43,119 nt of DNA, from positions 1-43,119 of the forward strand of contig JAHHHI010000012.1 of assembly GCA_019359435.1 (NCBI GenBank), written 5' to 3'. Source of the stretch: Kaiparowitsia implicata GSE-PSE-MK54-09C (GTDB taxonomy: Bacteria; Cyanobacteriota; Cyanobacteriia; Elainellales; Elainellaceae). Below the pieces are notes generated by a model. That model was given only the letters and a program-made list of their open reading frames with translations, did not search any database and was not told the origin of the DNA. A program made the position numbers and the translations under genes. This document shows positions 32,943-41,211 of the stretch, piece by piece; positions within the stretch are counted from its first letter, which is position 1; each line of letters opens with the position of its first letter.

Positions 32943-32971
32943 TTGTCAAGCTCAAAGGGGGGGAATATTAA
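32943..32971 (+). promoter_or_regulatory. Sigma70-type promoter for the 55-aa protein gene
   Basis: TTGTCA (32943-32948) and TATTAA (32966-32971) are separated by 17 bases, each matching its consensus at 5 of 6 positions. Transcription would begin near 32978 and leave a leader of about 120 bases before the ATG at 33097. No other gene in the region needs a rightward promoter here. Confidence 0.55.
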
Positions 32972-33096
32972 CCTGCGTATCTAAATCTAAATGTACATTA
33001 CAAAATCCGGGGAGACTGAGTGTGTTCTGCACTGCAAATGGTAGGTTGATATGTATTGAATAGCACACAAACCTCACGTCACCGAGTTTAATACGC

Positions 33097-33264
33097 ATGT
33101 ACAAAAACACTGGTAAAGATTGGGTCGGCGCTGCTGTAACGGCCACCTTGGGCGCAGGCGCTGTCACCACATTTGCCATTAGCCAGGGACAACATCCGTT
33201 GATGGCGTTGGGCATTACCGCCTTTGCAGTATCAGCCGCGCTAATCGTCGATCATTTTGCCTAA
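33097..33264 (+). CDS. Small two-helix membrane protein (55 aa)
   Basis: The frame encodes MYKNTGKDWVGAAVTATLGA followed by a small-residue-rich hydrophobic stretch (GAVTTFAISQ), a short polar turn QGQHP, and a second hydrophobic stretch (LMALGITAFAVSAALIVDHF). It probably forms a helical hairpin in the membrane. The gene has a good promoter 120 bases upstream and a strong terminator 127 bases downstream, so it is an independent unit. No clear Shine-Dalgarno is seen. I do not recognise the family. The long 3' untranslated part (33265-33390) could carry a regulatory RNA, but no known one was recognised. Confidence 0.7.
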   Translation: MYKNTGKDWVGAAVTATLGAGAVTTFAISQGQHPLMALGITAFAVSAALIVDHFA

Positions 33265-33390
33265 CTCGGTTTAGGATCTGCGTTGCTGCGGGCAAGGATG
33301 CCCACTGAACGCACAAAAATGGTTCAATCCGTTGTGTTGTAGGGTTCTGGTTAGTTCCTTTACAGATTTAAGTCTGTTCTCTGCTGCATT

Positions 33391-33426
33391 GTGGTGCTAA
33401 GTATGTATACTTAGCACCACTTTTTT
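33391..33426 (+). terminator. Intrinsic terminator
   Basis: GTGGTGCTAAGTAT (33391-33404) pairs perfectly with ATACTTAGCACCAC (33407-33420), followed at once by six T residues (33421-33426). It is a classic Rho-independent terminator for the 55-aa protein transcript. Confidence 0.9.
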
Positions 33427-33534
33427 ATAGTAGTAGCGTCGCTCACTAGCCTTCGGTAAACTGACACCCGTCCGAGATCCTCAAGACGCTGCTCCCGGCG
33501 TCATACTAGAACTAGTGAATTCAGTATTGAGCAT

Positions 33535-33915
33535 ATGGCAAGGCGCACAATTTGGCTAAGCGGTTTAATTCTTTTAGTCATCATGCTGACGGGATGCGGC
33601 CTCAGCCTGCTGACTCCAGTCCCGCCCTCGGCACCCCCCAATTCAGTTGCAAGCGGCACCATCTCTAAGGCGGCAGCAGAATCGGCTCGACAATATGCCG
33701 CCGGGCAACTGGGCCTCTCACCGCAGATGGTTGAAGTCACGGCTATGGAGCCAGCCCAGTGGAGTGACGCTTGCTTGGGTGCCGCCCAGCCCGGTGAAAT
33801 GTGCGCCCAAATGGTCACGTCTGGCTATCGTGCGACACTCAGCACCCCTCAAGGCCCTGTGCGGGTGCATATGGATCAAACCGGGCGATCGCTCCGATTG
33901 GCATCGACTCCCTAA
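33535..33915 (+). CDS. Small lipoprotein of unknown function
   Basis: The 126-residue product has a signal peptide ending in the lipobox L18-T19-G20-C21. A Pro/Ser linker and a compact domain follow, with ISKAAAESARQYAAGQLGLS, VEVTAMEPAQWSDACLGAAQ and MCAQMVTSGYRATLS. The pattern W-x-D-A-C-L-G ... C-A-Q-x-x-T-x-G-Y-R recurs in exported cyanobacterial proteins; the two Cys probably form a disulfide. It should be anchored to a membrane on its outer face. It is convergent with the membrane-protein gene at 33958. Confidence 0.8.
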   Translation: MARRTIWLSGLILLVIMLTGCGLSLLTPVPPSAPPNSVASGTISKAAAESARQYAAGQLGLSPQMVEVTAMEPAQWSDACLGAAQPGEMCAQMVTSGYRATLSTPQGPVRVHMDQTGRSLRLASTP

Positions 33916-33957
33916 ACGCTGAAGCCCAGAGACCCAGGGCAACTCAGGGCTTAGAAT

Positions 33958-34641
33958 TCAGGAAATAGAATTCGCTTTGAGATCAGCAGTGTCGTCCTGC
34001 GGGCGGTCTGGGGCGGCGTTTGGTTGGATGCGAGGACGCAGCGCTAGATAGGCGATCGCCCCGAGATAGGGCAGCACCGCCACCCCCCAAAACCGCCAGT
34101 CTGCTTTCATGCCGCGCCGTGTCATATCATCTGCCAACACAGCGGGGAACAGCAGCGCCAAGGCGCAAAAATCCAAGCTCATCACGTGGATAAACTTGCT
34201 GGTACGCCATTGGGCGATAAAGTCACTCCAGTCTCCAGCGGTGACACCATACACCAAGAGGGCAAGCCCTCCTAGGGCGATCGCCCTGCCAGTCCAGCGG
34301 CTATCTAGCAACGCCAGCAGAGAACCTTTCTCCCCCACGAAGGTGGGGTTAGAGCGGCGCAGCCCTAGGTAGGGCAGTAGCGCAAAGGCCCCCACGCCAA
34401 ACGATGCCGTCACAAACGGCCAAGCGGGCACGCGCTGCCCCCGCCCATCCGCCAGCAGCACGCTGGCATACACCAGTGGCCAAATGCCCATAATGTTGAA
34501 CAGAGCCACAATCAACGGGTTGATGCCCTGCCACTGCCCTGTTGCCAATTGGCGAATCAGCATCAGCGTGTTGGGATCATCTGGGGGAGCAAGAAGGGCC
34601 GCATAGCTAATGAAACCGAGCCAGAGTAGGAAGAATGGCAT
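33958..34641 (-). CDS. Conserved integral membrane protein (DUF2834-like)
   Basis: The 227-residue product has about six hydrophobic segments, starting FFLLWLGFISYAALLAPP and including LIVALFNIMGIWPLVYASVL, VTASFGVGAFALLPYLGLRR, ALGGLALLVYGVTAGDW and WGVAVLPYLGAIAYLALRP. FIHVMSLDFCALALLFPAVL followed by ADDMTRRGM resembles DUF2834-type proteins of cyanobacteria and plants, of unknown function. It follows the CLC gene by 32 bases on the same strand, so the two are probably cotranscribed. Confidence 0.75.
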   Translation of the reverse strand: MPFFLLWLGFISYAALLAPPDDPNTLMLIRQLATGQWQGINPLIVALFNIMGIWPLVYASVLLADGRGQRVPAWPFVTASFGVGAFALLPYLGLRRSNPTFVGEKGSLLALLDSRWTGRAIALGGLALLVYGVTAGDWSDFIAQWRTSKFIHVMSLDFCALALLFPAVLADDMTRRGMKADWRFWGVAVLPYLGAIAYLALRPRIQPNAAPDRPQDDTADLKANSIS

Positions 34642-34673
34642 GGGATTGAGGGTTGGAGATTAAGGGGTAGGGA

Positions 34674-36527
34674 TCAAGAGTTGGGGATCAAGGATTGAGC
34701 CGTCGAATCGGGGAGAGCCGCTTGGGTGCGGGCGATCGCGACAGCCAAGTCAATGCTGGGTTCAGTTAGTAAGCCTAGAACCTTATGAGGTAACTCAGGC
34801 GAGAGCACCGGAATTTGGTGCAGTCCGCGCGTGGTCATGCGGGCGATCGCCTCGTGCAAGGGTTCCTGAGGGTAGGCAAACACTAGCTTAGTAGTGCAGA
34901 CAGACCCGATGGTCTGCATCAGCACAGCCTGCTCGGGATGGCTGCTGGCTTTTGCCAGGAACCGATTCATGTCGTTCAGCGTGACAATGCCCATCAGGTG
35001 TTGCTCATCATCCAGCACGAGAGCGCAATGGCTGCGGTGCTGCACCATGCGCTGGCCCGTTGCCTCTACCGACAAAGTGGCAGGCACCGTGAGCGGGTGC
35101 GGCTGAACGGCATCGGCCACCTGCAACGTATCCGGCACATCGCGGGTTTCAGGCCGATCTTGCTGCTCCCCATCCGAGTCCATTAGGGTTGGTTGCAGGG
35201 TCTCCACAGCCCAACTGCTGAGGCTTACCGCCGCCATTAGCGGCAGCACAATGCGATAGTCGTGCGTGAGTTCAAACAGCAGCAGAATTGCGGTGAGTGG
35301 CGCTCGCACACTACCCGCCAGCACAGCCGCCATCCCCACCATGGCATAGGCCGGGGGCGATGCCATGACTGGATGCAAGATGGGAAGGGCGATCGCCATC
35401 ATCTTGCCATACACAGACCCCAACGCCGCCCCCAAAAAGAGCGCTGGCGCAAACACCCCCCCCACAAAGCCGCTGCCAAAGCTAATAGCCGTCATCACCA
35501 GCTTAGCCACGAGCAGCGTGGCCACCAGCAGCAGCGGCAACTTCACATCTTGCAGAATAGATTCGACCGTCTCATAACCCACGCCCAGAATTTGGGGGAA
35601 CTGGAGCGCCACCGACCCCACCAGCACCCCGCCAATCACTGGATGCAGCGGCTCGGGCACCCGACCCATCCAGGCAAATCCCGCCACCTGCCCTTGAAAA
35701 AACTGCTGGGTAAAACCCATGGCTCCTTTAAAGCCAATAGAGACTAGACTGGCTAGCAGCCCCAACCCAATATACAGCGGCAGTTCCAGCAAACTGCGGA
35801 CTTCGTAAGCGGGCAACTCGAAGGCTGGCTTCGACCCCAGCCCAATCTGGGCTATCCAGGCGGCGATGACTGCTGCGGTCACTACGACGCTGACCGATGA
35901 CCGAACCACTTGCGACCGAATGACCACTTCGAGCGCAAAGAAAACTGCCGCGATGGGCGCGTTAAAGCCTGCGGCAACCCCCGCCGCCGCCCCGGCCCCC
36001 AGCAACAGCCGCTGGCGATCGCGCGATACCTGCATCACCCGCCCTACCAGCAAACTTAAGTTAGCCCCAATTTCTACACTCGGCCCCTCTGGCCCCAGCG
36101 ATGCGCCACTGCCCAGCGATGTCGCCGCCGCCACCATTTTGGTAATGGGTTTGAGCGGCATCAAGTCGCGACCGCCCTGCACCACCTCAATCAGCGCTGA
36201 TAAACCTGGCCCAAAGTCTTTGACGGCCCAGCGCAACCCCCCGACAACCAAACCGCCCAACAAGGGAATCAGCGCTAGCGTCCAATGCCCCCAAATGGAG
36301 AGCGCCCCCGACACATTCCCCAGCATAAACTGGCTGATGAGCTGAATCAGGTAGCGAAACAGCACCACCCCGGCTCCGGTACCCGCGCCAATGCCCAGCG
36401 CCAACCCCAACAGAACGGTATCGGGGGCAGGCCGCAGCCATCCCAGGGGCGGGGTGGGGGAAGCCAGATCTACCGTTGCAATCGAGGGGGGGGTGAGTAG
36501 CGGTGATGAGTCAGACGACAGCGGCAT
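34674..36527 (-). CDS. CLC-family chloride channel/antiporter with CBS pair
   Basis: The 617-residue product has the CLC membrane domain (about 35-435) and two CBS motifs at the C-terminus (about 475-600: HPLTVPATLSVEATGQRMVQ and LVFAYPQEPLHEAIARMTTR), which usually bind adenine nucleotides. Hallmarks are G106-P107-G108, the gating Glu E147 in LGPEGPSVEIG, NAPIAAVFFALEVV (E200, V201) and GFVGGVFAPALFLGAALG. The central Ser of GSGIP is Pro107, and the proton-glutamate position is Val201 by hand alignment with E. coli ClC-ec1. It is the first gene of a likely two-gene unit. Confidence 0.92.
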   Translation of the reverse strand: MPLSSDSSPLLTPPSIATVDLASPTPPLGWLRPAPDTVLLGLALGIGAGTGAGVVLFRYLIQLISQFMLGNVSGALSIWGHWTLALIPLLGGLVVGGLRWAVKDFGPGLSALIEVVQGGRDLMPLKPITKMVAAATSLGSGASLGPEGPSVEIGANLSLLVGRVMQVSRDRQRLLLGAGAAAGVAAGFNAPIAAVFFALEVVIRSQVVRSSVSVVVTAAVIAAWIAQIGLGSKPAFELPAYEVRSLLELPLYIGLGLLASLVSIGFKGAMGFTQQFFQGQVAGFAWMGRVPEPLHPVIGGVLVGSVALQFPQILGVGYETVESILQDVKLPLLLVATLLVAKLVMTAISFGSGFVGGVFAPALFLGAALGSVYGKMMAIALPILHPVMASPPAYAMVGMAAVLAGSVRAPLTAILLLFELTHDYRIVLPLMAAVSLSSWAVETLQPTLMDSDGEQQDRPETRDVPDTLQVADAVQPHPLTVPATLSVEATGQRMVQHRSHCALVLDDEQHLMGIVTLNDMNRFLAKASSHPEQAVLMQTIGSVCTTKLVFAYPQEPLHEAIARMTTRGLHQIPVLSPELPHKVLGLLTEPSIDLAVAIARTQAALPDSTAQSLIPNS

Positions 36528-36957
36528 GGGAAAATTCAGACCGATAGGAAACGAAACACGAACGCAGAAACCAATACAGGCTAAGGAAGATGCGTGAAGC
36601 GCGAGTTAATGCGTTCATTGGAGTAGAACAGGTGCGGGACTGAGTTTGCCCTGCGGCTGAGCGCAGCCTCCACGAGTGCAAGCAAAGCGCTAAGACGACG
36701 ATCGCCCTCCTACAGATTCCGCTCACAATCCCCTGATCTCATCAGCCCGACTCGCCTGCAAAGGCAAAGGCATGGGTTGAGCAAAAACTAAGGTGACGGC
36801 AGACGATTTAACCATTCGGTTTAGACATCGTTAAGGTGCCTAACAACACTGACTGCTATCATCACATTGTCATTCATATAAAGCCGTTCTAGCCCAAAGA
36901 ACTGCTGCATTCTCCCAAGCTTGCAAGATGTATTGTTGAGCACTATAGGTTGTTGAT
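36528..36957. other. Intergenic region between CLC and a membrane-protein gene
   Basis: The region lies between divergent genes and should contain both promoters. I see no strong -35/-10 pair, repeat or RNA gene. A leftward open frame (36511-36726) has arginine/cysteine-rich, non-coding character. Confidence 0.4.
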
Positions 36958-37395
36958 ATGGTCGGTGCGATCGCTTGCTTGCTAGTTAGCGTTATTTTGT
37001 GCTGGGCTATAGGCATATTTTTAGTATTGCCTGCCGGATCACCTGGCTGGGCGATCGCCCTCCTCTTTATTGCCTGGGCGTCAGTCATGAGCTGGGTTGT
37101 TGCGGTGGCACGGGTAGGGCGATCGCTTCTAGGTTGGGCTGCAGGACTTATTCTGTTTGCTGCGGTCAGTATCACGATTGCCGATCTTGTAGAGCTTATT
37201 GATCTGGAAGCAGGCTACATTCCTTTTGCCGTGGGCAATACGCTTGCAATACTGCTGGTGATGTTGGGTGAGGCTGAGATCCGACTGCTTCAACGAATCT
37301 CTTCAAATCGGGCTGTTGCGGTTGTTACGGGAGTGGCGATCGCCAGCCTAACCCTCGGATGGGTTGTAGGAGTTACCCATGCCATACGTCAGTAA
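36958..37395 (+). CDS. Four-helix membrane protein of unknown function
   Basis: The 145-residue product is almost entirely hydrophobic, with four likely membrane helices (about 2-27, 31-52, 56-78 and 118-142) and an acidic segment DLVELIDLEAGYI. No family was recognised. HIP1 sites lie in it (near 37052, 37118 and 37338), so it looks native, unlike the nuclease gene that follows. Upstream is the 430-base divergent region; downstream are 150 bases before the HNH gene. The start ATG has no clear ribosome site. Confidence 0.65.
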   Translation: MVGAIACLLVSVILCWAIGIFLVLPAGSPGWAIALLFIAWASVMSWVVAVARVGRSLLGWAAGLILFAAVSITIADLVELIDLEAGYIPFAVGNTLAILLVMLGEAEIRLLQRISSNRAVAVVTGVAIASLTLGWVVGVTHAIRQ

Positions 37396-37545
37396 ACAGA
37401 AGTAACGCGCTGGCATCTTGCCCAGCAACAATGTGTGGGATGTTTGCCCTAAAAAGCATGGTTAGGTGGTGGACGCGATACCCACTCAGAATATAAAGCT
37501 CTTCAACGTTGACTTTCTGCTAGTTCTTTGTTCAGGAACATAAAC

Positions 37546-38676
37546 GTGAACTCAGTCAAAGAGACAGAATTTTCACCACTTGTCGAAGCATTCCAAATAG
37601 GACTTGCTGAACAAAGCCTTTTCGCTATTAAAGACACGCGTAAGCGTGCTGATCAACTTCAAGAACTGCTTGTCCCTAAGCTCAAGATCCTTCTCAACTA
37701 TACTTGTGATCTGATTCGCGAAGCTTACGGTTCAGACTCTCTCTTAGCTTGTCGAATAACGACTACACCTGCTCATCGTACCGAAGCAAAAAATACCAAA
37801 GCGTTTGAAGCGGCAACTGCGGGCTTAGCTATAAAAGGGCAAGCATGGTTTTTTCAACTAAGGTTTGAATGTACGTTTGACAAATTGTATGCAACTTTTT
37901 TTGGACTCAGAGGATTAGAAGGTAACCCAATCGTCCAAGTCTTAAAGACATATCCAGAAAGTGTCATCAAGTTACTAACTCAAGGTGACTGTAAGGTCTA
38001 TTCTGAAACAATTAAGCGATTACATAACACTAAGCAACTGAATCTCAGTAAGTTCATTGACAAGCTGCAATTGGTTCCCGAACGAGATTGGTATCGAACT
38101 TCTCTTGAAGGAAGATATCATATGATTCCTATCGAAGATCTTGATGCGGCGCTTCCCGTAATTAATGAATTTGTCACTCTTTCCCCGGTTTTTCGTGCCG
38201 CTGCAGACGTACTTTGTGGTGAGAATGATTGTTTTGAGAATTATGTGAAACGCTTTTGGAATTGGCAAAATGGACTCCAGATTCAGGAATCTGTAGCTAC
38301 TACTCACTTTTCCCCTGACGAAGTAGACTCAGCGGAAAAATTTGTTGAGGGCGCAGCGAAACGAGTGTTGGTCAACGCCTATGAACGAGATCCTAAAGCT
38401 CGACAAAAACGTCTCGATTACTACGGCTTAGATTGCTCGGCTTGCGGCTTCAACTTTGGCAAAGTTTTTAGGGAATTGGGCGAAGGGTTTATTCATGTTC
38501 ATCACGTACGACCTATTTCTCAGATTGCAGAAGAGTATGAGGTTGATCCTGTGAAAGATCTGCGTCCTGTCTGCCCAAACTGTCATGCCATGATTCACCG
38601 CCGTTCTCCTCCATTAAGTATTGAGGAAATTAAAAAGTTATTGAATGCTTCTGAAAATGAAGAGTGGACTACCTAA
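37546..38676 (+). CDS. HNH endonuclease with uncharacterised N-terminal domain
   Basis: The 376-residue product ends in an HNH (McrA-like) nuclease: C297-x2-C300, the catalytic HVHHVRPIS (about 317-325), KDLRPVCPNCHAMIH with C343/C346 and H351. The four Cys likely bind structural zinc. The N-terminal 290 residues (QLQELLVPKLKILLNYTCDL, FFQLRFECTFDKLYATFFGL) match no domain I recognise. Similar layouts occur in stand-alone restriction enzymes such as 5-methylcytosine-specific McrA types. The GTG at 37546 follows AGGA by 8 bases; a TTG lies 18 bases upstream. The gene is AT-richer than its neighbours and has no HIP1 octamer in 1.1 kb. No methylase is adjacent. Confidence 0.85.
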   Translation: MNSVKETEFSPLVEAFQIGLAEQSLFAIKDTRKRADQLQELLVPKLKILLNYTCDLIREAYGSDSLLACRITTTPAHRTEAKNTKAFEAATAGLAIKGQAWFFQLRFECTFDKLYATFFGLRGLEGNPIVQVLKTYPESVIKLLTQGDCKVYSETIKRLHNTKQLNLSKFIDKLQLVPERDWYRTSLEGRYHMIPIEDLDAALPVINEFVTLSPVFRAAADVLCGENDCFENYVKRFWNWQNGLQIQESVATTHFSPDEVDSAEKFVEGAAKRVLVNAYERDPKARQKRLDYYGLDCSACGFNFGKVFRELGEGFIHVHHVRPISQIAEEYEVDPVKDLRPVCPNCHAMIHRRSPPLSIEEIKKLLNASENEEWTT

Positions 38677-38785
38677 CAACTCGCTCGGAGCCGACTGACG
38701 AGAGATTTTGATGCATTGTGAGAATTGTTCGCAGTTGCTCAAGCGAACCGTTGTGCAGGATGCGGATCACGTTCCGTTACGGTCA

Positions 38786-39385
38786 TTAAAACGATGAGCC
38801 GGGCTGCTTTAGAAATTCTGCTTCTGCTATTGTGGTTTCGCGGTTGAGAATGCGATTGCGGTGGGGAAAGCGACCAAACTGCGCAATCACGTCGCGATGG
38901 CGCAGCGCGTAGTCATAGGCATCTGCAAGCTTGGGGTCCAGATCCACCAGAGGCCGAATCAAGTCCACAGCTTGGTGCTGGTGAGCAAGATTCTCGCTGT
39001 GCTCTAAAGGCAGGTAGAGAAACAGCCGCTCACTGGGGGTAAGAAATTGCTCTAAGCCATGAGTAATTGTGTGTTGGGCGATCGCCCGTGCCTGATCATC
39101 CGTAGCAAAGGCCCGAGGGGTATCTCGAAACATATTGCGAGGAAACTGATCGAGCAGCAGCACTAACGCCAGAGATCCCCCTGCTGAGGCGTTCCAATCG
39201 TCTAGATGGCTCTGAGCCGCCTGCTCATGCAGTGATAAAAAGCGATCGCGAATGACCGCATCAGTCTCTGCACTTTTGCGAAACCAGAGCGATCGCCGCT
39301 GTTCATAGATCCCATCAGCAGCCGGATCATCCCCAAACCAAAACTGCAATACCTGGGCATACGGGGGCTGTGGAGGGTAGCTCAC
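38786..39385 (-). CDS. DUF924 family protein
   Basis: The 199-residue product begins QVLQFWFGDDPAADGIYEQR and contains LWFRKSAETDAVIRDRF, LALVLLLDQFPRNMFRDTP, RLFLYLPLEHSENLAHQHQA and the C-terminal GRFPHRNRILNRETTIAEAE. These are the DUF924 (YPO3767-type) signatures: an all-helical, TPR-like fold of unknown function. The length and order are normal. It is convergent with the HNH gene; the 110 bases between them contain a short CxxC-rich frame that I did not call. Confidence 0.92.
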   Translation of the reverse strand: MSYPPQPPYAQVLQFWFGDDPAADGIYEQRRSLWFRKSAETDAVIRDRFLSLHEQAAQSHLDDWNASAGGSLALVLLLDQFPRNMFRDTPRAFATDDQARAIAQHTITHGLEQFLTPSERLFLYLPLEHSENLAHQHQAVDLIRPLVDLDPKLADAYDYALRHRDVIAQFGRFPHRNRILNRETTIAEAEFLKQPGSSF

Positions 39386-39560
39386 GGGTACCTCGCGGTC
39401 AGATTCAAAGAGTTGAGGATGGCTGAGATTGAGTAGACTGGCCGGTTGGCTCTGGCTTTGAGATGCACATCACTGGGCAGAGCATTCCTCAGAACCATAG
39501 TCAGAAGAGTCGAGAGAAGGTTTCTAAACAGCCTCATCCTCTTGACGAAGGAATTTTTTG

Positions 39561-39983
39561 CTACTCGCTAATAGTCGGTGCAGCATCATCGCCAGACTGG
39601 GGTTCTACCACAGGGGTTTGGCGCTGCTGTTCCAGTAAATCGAGCTGTTGCTGGCGAAATAAATCTGCCTGATTGCGAATGCCTTCGCGCTGGTCTTGCT
39701 GAAAATCGCTCAGAGTGCGCCCGTTAGAGGTTTGGATGCGGTGAAGCAACTCAAACAAGGAACTGCTGTTGGCATTATTAGGCGAGAACAGGTCTGAGCT
39801 GCGGTCAGGATCGTTAAGCGCGGCATTGGGATCGGCATCTGGCGAGGCGTAAATCTGTGCCGCCGCAGGACGAGCTTGGATGGCGAGCAATAATCCGGCG
39901 ATCGCCACTAGACCCAATCCACTGCGCCAGCGATGCAGTCTACACCACGGGTTCATTTGAGAGCCTGTCTTCTGATTCGTCAT
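39561..39983 (-). CDS. Exported hypothetical protein
   Basis: The 140-residue product has a basic N-terminus, a hydrophobic core (GLGLVAIAGLLLAIQ) and a likely signal-peptidase site RPAAAQ-IYAS, so it is exported. The mature part is polar, with an Asn/Asp/Ser-rich stretch and a Gln-rich helix (IRNQADLFRQQQLDLLEQQR). ATG at 39983 was chosen because GAGGTA lies just before it; the frame extends 9 codons upstream. No family was recognised. Confidence 0.7.
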   Translation of the reverse strand: MTNQKTGSQMNPWCRLHRWRSGLGLVAIAGLLLAIQARPAAAQIYASPDADPNAALNDPDRSSDLFSPNNANSSSLFELLHRIQTSNGRTLSDFQQDQREGIRNQADLFRQQQLDLLEQQRQTPVVEPQSGDDAAPTISE

Positions 39984-40326
39984 GATTACCTCACAATCCC
40001 TTATATTCATACAGCGCTAATTGACTCGATACGACAGGCGGTAGCGGTTATCGAATCATCCCGACTTGCTCCGCCTCAGAGCCTGCAAGACCCCTTAACT
40101 TTTTAGTAAAAACTCTGTCCTGATGGTATCTGACAGACTATCTCTAAACAAGAGGAGAGCCTAAGTGAAACGGTTCACCGTCTATTACGGGTCTATTCCG
40201 GGACAGATACAGGACATCGTTAACTACTCCAAGTTAACCACTCCAGCATTCAATAAACCATCCGACCCTCATCTTTAATGATTCTCTGGGTGGAAATTTG
40301 TTCCTGCGGCTAGGCCAGTGCGGCAG
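39984..40326. other. Intergenic region with a direct repeat
   Basis: The region contains GTTAACTACTCCA (40219-40231) and GTTAACCACTCCA (40233-40245), a 14-base-period direct repeat, and a near-palindrome GTGAAACGGTTCAC at about 40165-40178. Both lie upstream of the exported-protein gene (leftward) and could be protein-binding sites. No gene is seen. Confidence 0.4.
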
Positions 40327-41211
40327 TTAGGCAAAGTTGCGGCGGAGGAGCGATCGCACGGCTAAAAGGGCGATCGCATCAAACGCGATCAGCACCCACA
40401 GCGCCGTACCTAGTGTAATGTTGGCGAATGGTGCCTGCATCACTACACTACCCAAGGTCCAATCGCTGTGCAAATAAATATAGCGGATAGGCTCGATGGC
40501 GTAGCTGAGGGGGTTGAGGCTGGCAATGGTTTGCAGCCAGGTGGGCATAAAGCTGAGGGGAGCCAGCGCCGTACTCGCAAACAACAGCGGCAAATTGGTG
40601 ACAAAAATCACGGCAATTAGCTCAATATGTCCCGGCAGGGCAAAGGCTAAGCCTAGGCTCAACGCCGTGACCCCGAGCACCAGCGTGAGCACTATGCCAA
40701 ACACCACCGCTAAACCTAGGGGATCAGGCAATCCTGCGCCTAATACAGCACTGACAGCAACAATAGCAGCCGTTTGCAGCAGGCTCAGCGTGGCAATGAA
40801 AACCGCAGACGCCAGCACAATGGAAAAGCGCGACACCAAGGGGGCGACCAGCAGCCGATTCAAAAACCCAAACTCTCGATCAAACATGACGGGCAGCCCA
40901 GCATTAAGCGCGCCGCCGAAGGCCGTAAACACCATGACCCCTGCGCCCAGAAACTGCCCATAGTTGGCACTCTCGCCAAACAAGCCTTGGGGCACGTTCT
41001 GAAACAGCGCCCCAAACAGCACCAGCCACATGACAGGCTGAACCAACCCTGCAATGAGCGTGGTTGGACGGCGCTGAAGCTGAATAAATAAACGCTTAGT
41101 GAGAGCGGTCGTTTCCTGTAAAAACTCACCAAAACCGAGTGAGTCTGAGGCGATCGCCCCAGACTTGGGGGTTGTGAGCGTTGCCGGAGTGGGGGTCACA
41201 GTCTGGCTCAT
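40327..41211 (-). CDS. ABC-2 type transporter permease
   Basis: The 294-residue product has a cytoplasmic N-terminus with EFLQETTALTKRLFIQLQRR followed by PTTLIAGLVQPVMWLVLFGA, then six membrane helices of the ABC-2 fold. These include GAGVMVFTAFGGALNAGLPV, FDREFGFLNRLLVAPLVSR and the late motif LNPLSYAIEPIRYI. It belongs to the DrrB-like exporters and resembles the plastid Ycf38 permeases. It should export a lipid, polysaccharide or drug with a partner ATPase. No ATPase gene lies on either side: upstream is a divergent gene and downstream the exported hypothetical. The partner must be elsewhere. Confidence 0.9.
   Translation of the reverse strand: MSQTVTPTPATLTTPKSGAIASDSLGFGEFLQETTALTKRLFIQLQRRPTTLIAGLVQPVMWLVLFGALFQNVPQGLFGESANYGQFLGAGVMVFTAFGGALNAGLPVMFDREFGFLNRLLVAPLVSRFSIVLASAVFIATLSLLQTAAIVAVSAVLGAGLPDPLGLAVVFGIVLTLVLGVTALSLGLAFALPGHIELIAVIFVTNLPLLFASTALAPLSFMPTWLQTIASLNPLSYAIEPIRYIYLHSDWTLGSVVMQAPFANITLGTALWVLIAFDAIALLAVRSLLRRNFA

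Noticed and set aside
38710-38840. Short frames with CxxC pairs (MHCENC..., NRCAGCGSRSVTVIKT) between HNH and DUF924 genes
   Set aside because: They resemble zinc ribbons, but each is under 45 codons, one is closed by a stop on both sides and they overlap the DUF924 gene end; not enough to call a gene or relic.
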